A DNA stretch of 8,997 nucleotides, taken from the NCBI GenBank assembly GCA_017441045.1, contig JAFSAK010000093.1, positions 1-8,997 of the forward strand, in the 5' to 3' direction. A program made the position numbers and the translations under genes. Origin of the DNA: Clostridia bacterium. Its GTDB lineage: Bacteria > Bacillota_A > Clostridia > Oscillospirales > Acutalibacteraceae. A model generated the notes under the pieces. The model searched no databases and was not told the DNA's origin. It saw only the letters and a program-made list of their open reading frames with translations. Positions within the stretch are counted from its first letter, which is position 1; each line of letters begins with the position of its first letter. Shown here piece by piece: positions 1 to 6,388 of the stretch.

Positions 1-471
1 GCATATAGATATAATGAGGATACTTTAAGTGTAACGCTTATTCGTTCCACCGATTATCCCGATCATCTTCCCGAGTTTGGCAAACACGATCATAAAATTG
101 CCGTTGCGATTTTGCCCGATGATAAAAAGCAGATTTTTGCCGCCGCTCAGAGTTTCACCCTTCCCTTGCTTTCTGTCAGCGTTTGCGCCCATAAGGGAAC
201 TGTACCCGCTACGCACCAGTGGTTAAAGGTGGAAGGCAATGTTATAGTTTCCGCACTTAAAACTGCGGAAAACGGCAAAGATATGATAGTTCGCTTCTAT
301 TCGCTTTCCGAAAATCCCGAAAAGGTTACCCTCAAACTTTACGGTAGCCCCGAAAGCGCGGCCCTTGTTAATACCCTCGAAAAAGAGGTAGGAACACTCG
401 AAGTAAAGAATGGTGAAATAACCGTAACGGCACCGCCCTTTACTGTGAATGCCGTAAAAATCAAGTTTTAA
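1..471 (+). CDS. Alpha-mannosidase, GH38-type, C-terminal part (5' end outside window)
   Basis: This frame is open from base 1 to a TAA at 469-471 and encodes the last 156 residues of a larger protein. The opening part (LSVTLIRSTDYPDHLPEFGKH) matches my memory of the C-terminal region of bacterial glycoside hydrolase family 38, which reads like LTLLRS..DPDPLPE.G.H. The later segment VSALKTAENGKDMIVRFYSL is the beta-sandwich stretch in which these enzymes carry an 'S.lK.aedg...vR.yN' pattern. Family knowledge: GH38 enzymes remove alpha-linked mannose from glycans, usually in the cytoplasm of gut Firmicutes. The catalytic Asp and zinc site lie in the N-terminal domain and are not visible, so activity cannot be judged here. 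Internal ATG codons are not the start, because the protein homology runs upstream to the window edge. The gene ends just before a strong terminator, so it is the last gene of its transcript. Confidence 0.85.
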   Translation, partial: AYRYNEDTLSVTLIRSTDYPDHLPEFGKHDHKIAVAILPDDKKQIFAAAQSFTLPLLSVSVCAHKGTVPATHQWLKVEGNVIVSALKTAENGKDMIVRFYSLSENPEKVTLKLYGSPESAALVNTLEKEVGTLEVKNGEITVTAPPFTVNAVKIKF

Positions 472-490
472 AAAAACAGAAAAATAACAA

Positions 491-520
491 AATCCCCGAT
501 GTATAACATCGGGGATTTTT
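491..520 (+). terminator. Rho-independent terminator of the GH38 gene
   Basis: A perfect 12-bp stem (AATCCCCGATGT with ACATCGGGGATT) encloses a 3-base loop and is followed by three more T. It starts 20 bases after the mannosidase stop codon. An ATG at 499 lies inside the stem and is not a plausible start for the next gene. Confidence 0.92.
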
Positions 521-546
521 GTATATACTTTTTAAGGGTGAATATT

Positions 547-1074
547 ATGTCAAATTTGGCAAAATGGCAAATCGGCGGTTTTGTTTTTACAAGCGCTTTC
601 GGAACATTATTACATTTTCTTTATGATATTAGCGGTAAAAGTATAATTTTGGCTCCATTTTCCGCCGTAAACGAATCGACCTGGGAGCATATGAAAATTT
701 TGTTTGTACCGATGTTTATATATGCGCTTATAGAAAATAAATTTATAGGAACAAGATATCCCGATTTGTTTTCGGCAAAGCTTATAGGTATTCTCATGGG
801 GCTGATTTTAATTCCCGTTTTGTTCTATTCTTATACGGGCATTTTCGGTAAAAGCGTTGATTTTATAAATATATCCATATTCTTTATCGTTGCGGCTATT
901 GTTTACTATATAGAAAATCTTCTGATAAAAAACAGAGCGACCTTTGGTCTTAATCCCAAAATCGCTCTTATAATAATTTGTTTAATTTTCCTTGTCTTTG
1001 CGGTTACCACCTTTATCCAACCCGATATACCTCTTTTTATCGACAGCGCAACGGGTAAAAGCGGAATAGGTTAA
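547..1074 (+). CDS. DUF6512 family integral membrane protein
   Basis: The protein has 175 residues and is mostly hydrophobic, with about five membrane segments: near residues 8-27, 48-60, 72-95, 103-122 and 135-155. The signature near the N-terminus, LAPFSAVNESTWEHMKILF, and the ending PDIPLFIDSATGKSGIG match what I recall of the DUF6512 family of Firmicutes, whose function is unknown. I chose the ATG at 547 because AAGGGTG lies at 534-540, six bases upstream, and the product then begins MSNLAKWQIGG. An upstream in-frame ATG at 499 lies inside the terminator hairpin and has no SD. No clear promoter of its own is visible between the terminator and the SD, so it may depend on read-through or on a promoter within the GH38 gene. 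It converges on the DUF4097 gene. No function is assigned. Confidence 0.8.
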   Translation: MSNLAKWQIGGFVFTSAFGTLLHFLYDISGKSIILAPFSAVNESTWEHMKILFVPMFIYALIENKFIGTRYPDLFSAKLIGILMGLILIPVLFYSYTGIFGKSVDFINISIFFIVAAIVYYIENLLIKNRATFGLNPKIALIIICLIFLVFAVTTFIQPDIPLFIDSATGKSGIG

Positions 1075-1080
1075 CAATTG

Positions 1081-1110
1081 AAAACGCGTCTTGAATTCAA
1101 GACGCGTTTT
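1081..1110. terminator. Bidirectional terminator between convergent genes
   Basis: A perfect 30-base palindrome (AAAACGCGTCTTGAA and its exact complement) has A-runs on the left and T-runs on the right, so it can act as an intrinsic terminator in both directions. It lies between the stop of the DUF6512 gene (1074) and that of the DUF4097 gene (1118). In RNA a few central bases must form the loop. Confidence 0.9.
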
Positions 1111-1117
1111 TGTTATG

Positions 1118-2083
1118 TTATTCAATTGTTATTTTTATATCGCCCGTATCGGTGGTGATTTCGCATTTGCCGCCTTCTGTTGACTTCGGAACATCAATTC
1201 TGCCCGTATCGGTATCGGTAATGAAAATTTTAGGCGTTTTAAGGGTTCCTCTGATGTCACCCGTATCGGTTTCAATCTCGATTTCCTCTGCATCGCAGGA
1301 GGTCAAACGCACATCCCCCGTATCCCTTAAAATATTAAACTTTTCTTCGGCTGAAACTTCCTTTAAAATCAAGTCACCCGTGTCACCCTCGGATATTAGA
1401 TTTTTGCAGTTTATATTTGTCAAAGCGGTTTTGCCCGTGGTCACAATAAGGTTAATGTCGTCCTCGCAGGTAATATTATTAATCTTAATATTTCCCGTTG
1501 AACAAGCAAGGTCAAGGTTACGGGCACTTAGGTCGGATAGAGAAATACTTCCCGTTGAAAGCGCAATTTTAATATCCTCGTTAGCCGAGGCAAGACACTT
1601 AACGGCGGCGGTGCTTCCCTTGATTTGTATATTTCTAAATTTGAAATTTTGGGGGATTTCCATATCACCCGTAGCCGTATGAATATCAATAAATGAATAT
1701 TCTGTTTTGGGTAAATATACCGTAATTTCCGAGGAGCCCAAGGAGAAGAAACTTATATAATCGGTCCAATGTCTTTTGTCTTTGAGCAAAATATTTAATG
1801 TCCCGTCATTGACCGAAACTTCGTGCTTTTCTTTTTTAGTTTCCTTGCAGATTACCTTGGCGTTCTCGGTATCCGAGGGTAAAAATTTTATATGGGCCGT
1901 ATCGATTTTTACCGAAATATTTTCAAAATCATCCTGAAATTCGTAGGTTTCGGTTTCGAATTTATCGGTAGATAGTTTCATAAAATCCCATCCTGCAAGG
2001 TTCATAGCAAGAGTGAAAACAATAATGCCCGAAAGAGTGAAAACGGTGGCTAAAATAAGCCATATTTTATTGATGGTTTTCAT
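1118..2083 (-). CDS. DUF4097 family beta-solenoid protein, membrane anchored
   Basis: The protein has 321 residues. Residues 7-30 form one hydrophobic segment, either an uncleaved anchor or a signal, and the rest is probably outside the membrane. From about residue 138 it consists of coils marked by a T-G pair (ATGDM, STGSI, STGNI, TTGKT, DTGDL, DTGDV, DTGDI, DTGRI, DTGDI). The pairs lie 19 or 20 residues apart, the pattern of DUF4097 (the YvlB/LiaG-type adhesin-like domain). The start ATG at 2083 overlaps the stop of the upstream gene as ATGA, and AAAGGAG lies at 2098-2092, eight bases upstream. Family knowledge: DUF4097 proteins often sit at the end of PadR-HAAS operons or in LiaFSR-type envelope-stress loci; their biochemical role is unknown. 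An envelope role here is inferred from that context and the anchor. Confidence 0.88.
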   Translation of the reverse strand: MKTINKIWLILATVFTLSGIIVFTLAMNLAGWDFMKLSTDKFETETYEFQDDFENISVKIDTAHIKFLPSDTENAKVICKETKKEKHEVSVNDGTLNILLKDKRHWTDYISFFSLGSSEITVYLPKTEYSFIDIHTATGDMEIPQNFKFRNIQIKGSTAAVKCLASANEDIKIALSTGSISLSDLSARNLDLACSTGNIKINNITCEDDINLIVTTGKTALTNINCKNLISEGDTGDLILKEVSAEEKFNILRDTGDVRLTSCDAEEIEIETDTGDIRGTLKTPKIFITDTDTGRIDVPKSTEGGKCEITTDTGDIKITIE

Positions 2084-2682
2084 ATTGCTTTCTCCTTTCC
2101 CATAAATAGTTTTTTAACCAAAAGAAATGTCTTTTTAGAAAGCCACGCCATACCGCGAGTTACATATTTGCATCCGTAAATCATGAATATAGAAATTCCG
2201 AGAGCGCAAATTCCCATTCCGAGAATTGCGAGGGCGGGAATATAATCCCCTTTCACAGTGAAAATTATTGCCGCCGCAATAAATCCTATTCCGCACGCGG
2301 CTACCGATACCGCCGCCGCCCAAAGAACTATCACAACCGCCCAAAATGAAACCAAAACCGAAAGAACTACGGCAAAGGCCGCTAATGCGAGGGATAGCCA
2401 TAAGGGTGAGCCGAGGATTAAAAGGGTTATACTCAAAGCGCCCATAGGTTTTCTTGCTTTAACCTTTTCTTTAACGATGGCGCCCAAAGGAACTTCCGCC
2501 AAGATACCGTCGGCAATTTTTTCTATACTGCCAAGTTCTTTTATGGCTTCCTCCTCCGCCCATCCTTCCTCGATTTTATCATCTATAATTTCATTATAAT
2601 ATTCGAGAGATTCATTTATTATTTTTTCGGGAGCGCCCGAAAGTTTATTTTTTAAAGTTTTTAAAAACTCGAGTTTATCCAT
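2080..2682 (-). CDS. HAAS-domain (DUF1700) membrane protein
   Basis: The protein has 200 residues. Residues 1-62 are a charged helical domain (MDKLEFLKTLKNKL, then ESLEYYNEII and EEGWAEEEAIKELGS) typical of the HAAS/DUF1700 family. The rest holds about four tightly packed membrane segments, between residues 80-142 and 150-175, and ends in a Lys-rich tail. I start it at the ATG at 2682, because AAAGGGGG lies at 2696-2689, six bases upstream, and the family motif begins there. A Met seven codons upstream lies inside the PadR gene and lacks an SD. The gene overlaps the end of the PadR gene by eight bases and the start of the DUF4097 gene by four, which implies translational coupling. In this family the HAAS part is thought to mediate signalling with the co-encoded PadR and DUF4097 proteins. 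That is family context, not visible here. Confidence 0.87.
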   Translation of the reverse strand: MDKLEFLKTLKNKLSGAPEKIINESLEYYNEIIDDKIEEGWAEEEAIKELGSIEKIADGILAEVPLGAIVKEKVKARKPMGALSITLLILGSPLWLSLALAAFAVVLSVLVSFWAVVIVLWAAAVSVAACGIGFIAAAIIFTVKGDYIPALAILGMGICALGISIFMIYGCKYVTRGMAWLSKKTFLLVKKLFMGKEKAI

Positions 2683-2998
2683 TTTTATCCCCCTTTTCTG
2701 CATTTATAAAACGGTAAACGGAAAGAATTTCTTCCCATTCCTTTTTAAAGGCGGTAATTCTATCTATACCCGCCTCGGTTATATGATAATACTTGCGAAG
2801 GCGCCCGTTATATTCTTCGGAGCGCACCGTAAGAAGTTCCGCCGTTTCGAGCCGTCGCAAAATGGGGTATAGGGTAGATTCGGAAATATCCATAAAGGGC
2901 TTTATATCTTTAATTATTTTATATCCGTAGGAATCTTCGTGCTCTATGGCTGCGAGAACACAAATATCCAAAAGGCCTCTTTTGAGTTGTATATCCAT
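2675..2998 (-). CDS. PadR family transcriptional repressor
   Basis: The protein has 107 residues, the usual size of a short (PadR-s1-like) regulator. It opens MDIQLKRGLLDICVLAAIE and holds the winged-helix signature YGYKIIKDI, then SESTLYPILRRLE (recognition helix), a wing with RLRKYYHITEAG, and a C-terminal dimerisation helix (TAFKKEWEEILSVYRFI). I chose the ATG at 2998 because GAGAGGAGGT lies at 3013-3004, just upstream. A Met twelve codons further upstream lies within the promoter-operator region. It is the first gene of a three-gene operon with the HAAS and DUF4097 genes, the usual arrangement for this repressor type. The operator-like dyad over its promoter suggests autorepression; the inducer is unknown. 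Confidence 0.92.
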   Translation of the reverse strand: MDIQLKRGLLDICVLAAIEHEDSYGYKIIKDIKPFMDISESTLYPILRRLETAELLTVRSEEYNGRLRKYYHITEAGIDRITAFKKEWEEILSVYRFINAEKGDKNG

Positions 2999-3018
2999 AC
3001 AATACCTCCTCTCACATA

Positions 3019-3039
3019 ATACTATACAATGCATAGTAT
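3019..3039. promoter_or_regulatory. Candidate PadR operator (7-7-7 inverted repeat)
   Basis: ATACTAT (3019-3025) and ATAGTAT (3033-3039) are exact reverse complements separated by seven bases. The dyad covers the -10 box and part of the promoter spacer of the PadR operon, so a bound dimer would block RNA polymerase. AT-rich dyads over the gene's own promoter are usual for PadR proteins. The assignment to this PadR is inferred. Confidence 0.65.
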
Positions 3040-3050
3040 GTACTTGTCAA
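3021..3050 (-). promoter_or_regulatory. Promoter of the PadR-HAAS-DUF4097 operon
   Basis: On the minus strand a perfect -35 TTGACA (3050-3045) is followed, after 18 bases, by -10 TATAGT (3026-3021). Transcription would start about 15 bases upstream of the strong SD of the PadR gene. Confidence 0.75.
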
Positions 3051-3070
3051 TAAAAATCTTCAATGAATTT

Positions 3071-3106
3071 TTAAAAAATAAAAATGCCTCCCTCTGACGA
3101 GGAAGG
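3071..3106 (-). terminator. Rho-independent terminator of the DUF3737 gene
   Basis: Read on the minus strand, CCTTCCTC pairs with GAGGGAGG (eight pairs, one of them G-U) around the loop GTCA. It is followed by a T-rich run with two blocks of five and six T (3084-3072). It lies about 33 bases after the stop of the DUF3737 gene. Confidence 0.72.
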
Positions 3107-3136
3107 TGTCAACAAGGTTTATAGAAGGAGAGATTA
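3085..3136. repeat. Probable decayed intergenic palindromic repeat
   Basis: The string GCCTCCCTCTGACGAGGAAGG followed by TGTCA and, 16 bases later, GAAGGAGAGA resembles a short palindromic repeat that I recall as very common between genes in Oscillospiraceae (form: GCCTCCCTCTGACGAGGG, AGGTG..., then GACGGAGGGAGAGA). Here the first hairpin survives with one changed base, and the second half no longer folds well. Only one copy is present in this window, so repeat status rests on memory. Confidence 0.4.
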
Positions 3137-3138
3137 AA

Positions 3139-3978
3139 TTATTTTTGATTGATTATAATCTCGCACTTATATTCTTCTTTATCTTTGATGATTTCCGCAA
3201 CTTCGGGGGCAAAAATATGTCCCGATAAGGCGTTTTTAATGCTTATTATGGGTGAGGTTACGGTGGCTTCCACCTCTGATTTTTCAAAGCATAAATCGGC
3301 GTTTTCCATTTGGCAGTTTATAAGCTTTAAATTTTTGCAGTAGCAAAGAGGTTGAGTTCCCGAAATTTTGCAGTTTATAAAGGTTAGATTTTCGGCATAC
3401 CAACCAAGATACTCACCGTTTATAACACTATCCTCAACCACGATATTTTTACCGTGCCAGAAGGCATCCTTGGTGTTGAAGTTGCAGTTTTTAAAACGGG
3501 CATTTTCTATATACTGAAAAGAATATTTTCCGTCGAGAGTAACGTTTTCAAATTCCAAATTTTTAGACAGTAGCATAAAATATTCGCTTTTTGCGGAGGT
3601 GTCTACCATTTTAACACCATCGTTTTTCCAACCGAATTCGGCAGATATAATATCGCAACTTTTTATATGTATATTGGCGCATTCTCTGAGGGCTTTTATG
3701 CCGTGAAGTCGGGAAGCAGAGATGCGGATATTCTCGGAATACCATAAAGCCGCGCGGCAATTTTCATTAAGATGGGTGTTTTCGATAGCGAGATTATTAT
3801 CGTGCCAGAAGGGATATCGCAAATCCCAAAAGCAGTCAGTAACCCTTATGTTCTTGCTCTCTTTGAAGGCGCTTTCTCCGTCGGCTTCCCCTTCAAAACG
3901 GCAACCGATGATATGAACCCCATCGCTTTCATAAAATTCCCTTTCATTTTGGAAGGTTTGATTTTTAATTAATTTCAT
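3139..3978 (-). CDS. DUF3737 family right-handed beta-helix protein
   Basis: The protein has 279 residues, opens MKLIKNQTFQNEREFYESDGV, and carries no signal peptide or membrane segment, so it is likely cytoplasmic. Successive coils of 19 residues share the pattern hydrophobic-x-hydrophobic-x-x-C/S/T ... W/Y-x-x-N. Examples begin IRVTDCFWD, IHIKSCDII, LEFENVTLD, ARFKNCNFN, IVVEDSVIN, LTFINCKIS and LKLINCQME; one coil has 21 residues. This is the DUF3737 pattern, a pectate-lyase-like or pentapeptide-like solenoid of unknown function. Its length matches the family norm of about 280. The ATG at 3978 has only a weak GGGG (3991-3988) nine bases upstream as SD. It is a single-gene unit with its own promoter (4037-4009) and terminator, divergent from the acyltransferase gene. 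Family members are sometimes loosely annotated 'hydrogenase'; nothing here supports that. Confidence 0.88.
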   Translation of the reverse strand: MKLIKNQTFQNEREFYESDGVHIIGCRFEGEADGESAFKESKNIRVTDCFWDLRYPFWHDNNLAIENTHLNENCRAALWYSENIRISASRLHGIKALRECANIHIKSCDIISAEFGWKNDGVKMVDTSAKSEYFMLLSKNLEFENVTLDGKYSFQYIENARFKNCNFNTKDAFWHGKNIVVEDSVINGEYLGWYAENLTFINCKISGTQPLCYCKNLKLINCQMENADLCFEKSEVEATVTSPIISIKNALSGHIFAPEVAEIIKDKEEYKCEIIINQK

Positions 3979-4008
3979 CTATATTCGCCCCAGAATTATA
4001 TCCACTAA

Positions 4009-4037
4009 ATTATATTATAAAATCCCCATAAAGTCAA
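4009..4037 (-). promoter_or_regulatory. Promoter of the DUF3737 gene
   Basis: On the minus strand TTGACT (4037-4032) and TATAAT (4014-4009) are separated by 17 bases, near consensus in both boxes and in spacing. The start codon lies 30 bases downstream of the -10 box. Confidence 0.8.
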
Positions 4038-4050
4038 AGGTAAATAAGCG

Positions 4051-4079
4051 TTGACAAATTAAATTAAGCATTGTATCAT
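4051..4079 (+). promoter_or_regulatory. Promoter of the acyltransferase gene
   Basis: TTGACA (4051-4056) and TATCAT (4074-4079) are separated by 17 bases. Transcription would start near 4086, directly before the SD AGAGGGGGA (4089-4097). That leaves a very short leader and supports translation starting near 4103 rather than at 4187. Confidence 0.75.
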
Positions 4080-4102
4080 AAAGGCGAAAGAGGGGGATTT
4101 TT

Positions 4103-5005
4103 ATAAAAGAATATTTATATGAGTTTGCGGCAAGATATGAATTTCCCGAAGACTCGGTAAACGAAATTATTTTAAACTATGGAAAGGTGGCGGATTTGAA
4201 GGAATTCGGCGCCCTTTTAGACGACTTTTATAAAGCTTCTCATATATCTTCCTCCGAGCTGCAAGGCGCCCTTAATAAAATGAGTGAAGAAAAGGGTATT
4301 AATCCCTATACGTTATATTTAATTTTCTTTATGTGCCTTTCTCCCCGCATGAAAAAGGAATATGAAAAAGCAGGTATTCCCGAGGAAATATATTTTGAAA
4401 CTGCCGCCGACCTTAAATATAAGCTTATGGAGTGCTTAAAGGTTGATAAGGTGGTGGGTGTGAGTCCTTTTTATTGGGTTTTCGCCCTTTTTCGTTTGAG
4501 GATTTTGGGCTTTGGCCGATTGCAGTATGAAATTAATACCTATCACGGCGAGGATGCCTTTATTGGAGGCCGAATAGTTAGGGAAGGGGATAAAGTTATA
4601 GGAATTCATATCCCATCATCTCAAAAGCCCTTTGATAGAGAGTCGCGTATGGCTTCCTATGAAATGGCGTATAATTTCTTCAAAAACGAATTCGAGGACA
4701 ATACCCCGATTTTTCACTGTGAATCCTGGCTTCTGTATCCGCAAAACAAAGAAATTTTAGGTGAAAAATCCAATATTTCATCCTTTATAGATGACTTTAA
4801 AATTGTGAAGAGTTATGAGTATTCCCATAATTTAGATGTGTGGCGAATTTTTGGCGCCGATGCCGAGCTTCCGCCTGATAAACTACCGAGAAACACCTCG
4901 CTTCAAAGAAAAATGGCCGATTGGTTTTTAAAGGGCCATAAGCTTGGCGGTGGTGAGGGACTATTTATATTCGACCCTGCAAATAAAAAGTTAATAACGG
5001 ATTAA
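4103..5005 (+). CDS. NAT_N/GNAT_C-type acyltransferase, apparent ATA start
   Basis: About 300 residues. The N-terminal helical part and the C-terminal part (YEINTYHGEDAF, IHIPSSQKPFDRESRMASYE, FHCESWLLYP, LPRNTSLQRKMADWFL, GGGEGLFIFD) match my memory of proteins annotated 'acyltransferase domain-containing', with an NAT_N helical domain and a GNAT-like C-terminal domain. The natural substrate is unknown. The first conventional start is GTG at 4187, but it has poor SD spacing and would cut off family-like sequence. The frame stays open upstream and encodes KEYLYEFAARYEFPEDSV, the typical N-terminus of the family. The codon before it, at 4103, is ATA. AGAGGGGGA ends six bases before this codon, exactly where an ATG would be expected. 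I therefore place the start at 4103, with the caveat that it is non-standard, a mutation or a sequencing error. It is a single-gene unit with its own promoter and terminator. Confidence 0.78.
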   Translation: MKEYLYEFAARYEFPEDSVNEIILNYGKVADLKEFGALLDDFYKASHISSSELQGALNKMSEEKGINPYTLYLIFFMCLSPRMKKEYEKAGIPEEIYFETAADLKYKLMECLKVDKVVGVSPFYWVFALFRLRILGFGRLQYEINTYHGEDAFIGGRIVREGDKVIGIHIPSSQKPFDRESRMASYEMAYNFFKNEFEDNTPIFHCESWLLYPQNKEILGEKSNISSFIDDFKIVKSYEYSHNLDVWRIFGADAELPPDKLPRNTSLQRKMADWFLKGHKLGGGEGLFIFDPANKKLITD

Positions 5006-5007
5006 AA

Positions 5008-5035
5008 AAGCAGATACACCAAGATGTATCTGCTT
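5008..5035. terminator. Bidirectional terminator, acyltransferase and MATE genes
   Basis: An 11-bp perfect stem (AAGCAGATACA with TGTATCTGCTT) encloses a six-base loop. Six A precede it (a T-run for the minus-strand MATE transcript), and AAATTTTT follows it for the plus strand. It separates two convergent stops only 37 bases apart. Confidence 0.88.
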
Positions 5036-5041
5036 AAATTT

Positions 5042-6376
5042 TTAATAATGATATCTTTTTTTCTTTGCAATCATAAATATTACGCTGAATAAAACTGCCG
5101 CAAATTCGGCAATAACGATGGAAAACCAGATTCCTCCTATGCCGAATATAAGCGGTAAAAGCAAAATGGCGGCAACCTGAAAAACCAATGTGCGTAAAAA
5201 CGAAATAATCGCAGAGGTCATTCCATCGTTTAATGCGGTAAAGAAACCCGAAGAAAAAATGGCAAATCCCATAAACAAGAAGGATAGAGCAAAAATGCGA
5301 AATCCTGAAGCGGTCAAATCTAAAAGTTCCTTATCATAGCCCACGAAAAGTCGCGATAGAGGCATCGCAAGGATTTCTCCGAAAACCACCATAGAAATAC
5401 CGGAAATCCCGATAATTACCAAACTCTTTTTAAGCAAACTTTTGAGTTCGGTGTGGTTTTGAGCGCCGAAATTGTAACTGAAAATGGGGGCACTACCAAT
5501 GGAATATCCTATAAATAGTGCGGAAAAAATCATACTGGCATACATCATAACGCCATAAGCCGAGATGCCGTTTTCCCCTGCATATTTCATAAGTTGAGCG
5601 TTGTAGAGCATAGCAATTAAACTCATTGAAATATTGCTCATAAATTCGCTTGAGCCGTTGCCCGAGGCCTTAAGCAAGAGTTTGCCGTCAAATCGGGTTT
5701 TGCCGAGTTGCAAAATGCTGCTATTTTTACGGGCGAAATAAACGAGAGGAACAAATCCGCCAACAAACTGACTCATAGCCGTGGCAATGGCGGCGCCCGC
5801 AAGCTTCAAATTCTGCGGCAAAAGCATTACTAAAACCGCATCTAAAATCATATTGGTAAGACCGGATGAGAGTGTTACGGCAAGTCCCAGATTGGGTTTT
5901 TCCGCAGTTACGAGAAAACTTTGAAATAAAAACTGAAGGATGAGAGCGGGAAGGGATATAAGATTAATTCTTGCATAAACAATGCAGTTTTCAAGCAGTT
6001 CTCCTTTAGCCCCCAATAATACGGCGATAGGTCGAGTGAAAATAATTCCCAAAACGGCAAAAACCACACCTAAAATCATTGCTGTGTAGACAAAAAGCGA
6101 AAAACTGTCATTGGCTTTTTGCGGATTTTTCTGCCCGAGATATTTACCTACTACGGCGCTTCCACCCGTACCGAAAACAAAACCAACGGTGGATAAAATC
6201 ATCAAAAAAGGATATATAAGATTAACCGCCGCAAAGGGTGTTTTGCCCGCAAAATTAGATATGAAAAAACCATCCACCACGCCGTAAATCGAGGTGAATA
6301 TCATCATAGCAATAGATGGAATTGTAAATTTGAGCAGTTTCCCGTAGGTGAACTTGTCAGAAAGTTTGATTTGCAT
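5042..6376 (-). CDS. MATE family multidrug/cation efflux transporter
   Basis: The protein has 444 residues, normal for the family, with about 12 membrane segments. The opening (MQIKLSDKFTYGKLLKFTIP, then MMIFTSIYGVVDGFFISNFA and FAAVNLIYPF) and the repeated-half motifs (GTGGSAVVGKYLGQKN and, in the second half, GSAPIFSYNFGAQN) are typical of the Firmicutes MATE branch that includes MepA. Family knowledge: these inner-membrane proteins export cationic compounds using a sodium or proton gradient. The substrate cannot be read here. The ATG at 6376 gives the family N-terminus, but the nearest SD (AAAGGA, 6398-6393) lies 16 bases away inside the last codons of the MFS gene, longer than usual. The gene begins 12 bases after the MFS stop, so the two are surely co-transcribed, and coupling to MFS translation is plausible. 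No MarR or TetR regulator is adjacent. Confidence 0.93.
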   Translation of the reverse strand: MQIKLSDKFTYGKLLKFTIPSIAMMIFTSIYGVVDGFFISNFAGKTPFAAVNLIYPFLMILSTVGFVFGTGGSAVVGKYLGQKNPQKANDSFSLFVYTAMILGVVFAVLGIIFTRPIAVLLGAKGELLENCIVYARINLISLPALILQFLFQSFLVTAEKPNLGLAVTLSSGLTNMILDAVLVMLLPQNLKLAGAAIATAMSQFVGGFVPLVYFARKNSSILQLGKTRFDGKLLLKASGNGSSEFMSNISMSLIAMLYNAQLMKYAGENGISAYGVMMYASMIFSALFIGYSIGSAPIFSYNFGAQNHTELKSLLKKSLVIIGISGISMVVFGEILAMPLSRLFVGYDKELLDLTASGFRIFALSFLFMGFAIFSSGFFTALNDGMTSAIISFLRTLVFQVAAILLLPLIFGIGGIWFSIVIAEFAAVLFSVIFMIAKKKRYHY

Positions 6377-6388
6377 AGGTTTAGAAAA

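Noticed and set aside
499..546. ATG at 499 as start of the DUF6512 gene
   Set aside because: It lies inside the stem of the upstream terminator and has no SD. The ATG at 547 has AAGGGTG at good spacing.
1143..1560. Regular short repeats suggesting a CRISPR array
   Set aside because: The repeats are 57 or 60 bases apart, in frame, imperfect, and encode the coil motif of a protein. There is no constant repeat with unrelated spacers and no cas gene.
1110..1682. Long open frame on the plus strand
   Set aside because: It lies opposite the DUF4097 gene. Its Ser/Val/Pro-rich repeats (SPVSVS) are the antisense reading of the T-G coil codons. It has no SD and no family resemblance.
2258..2599. Open frame on the plus strand rich in Ala and Thr
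   Set aside because: It is antisense to the HAAS-domain gene, with low-complexity composition produced by the Ala/Val-rich membrane segments on the other strand.
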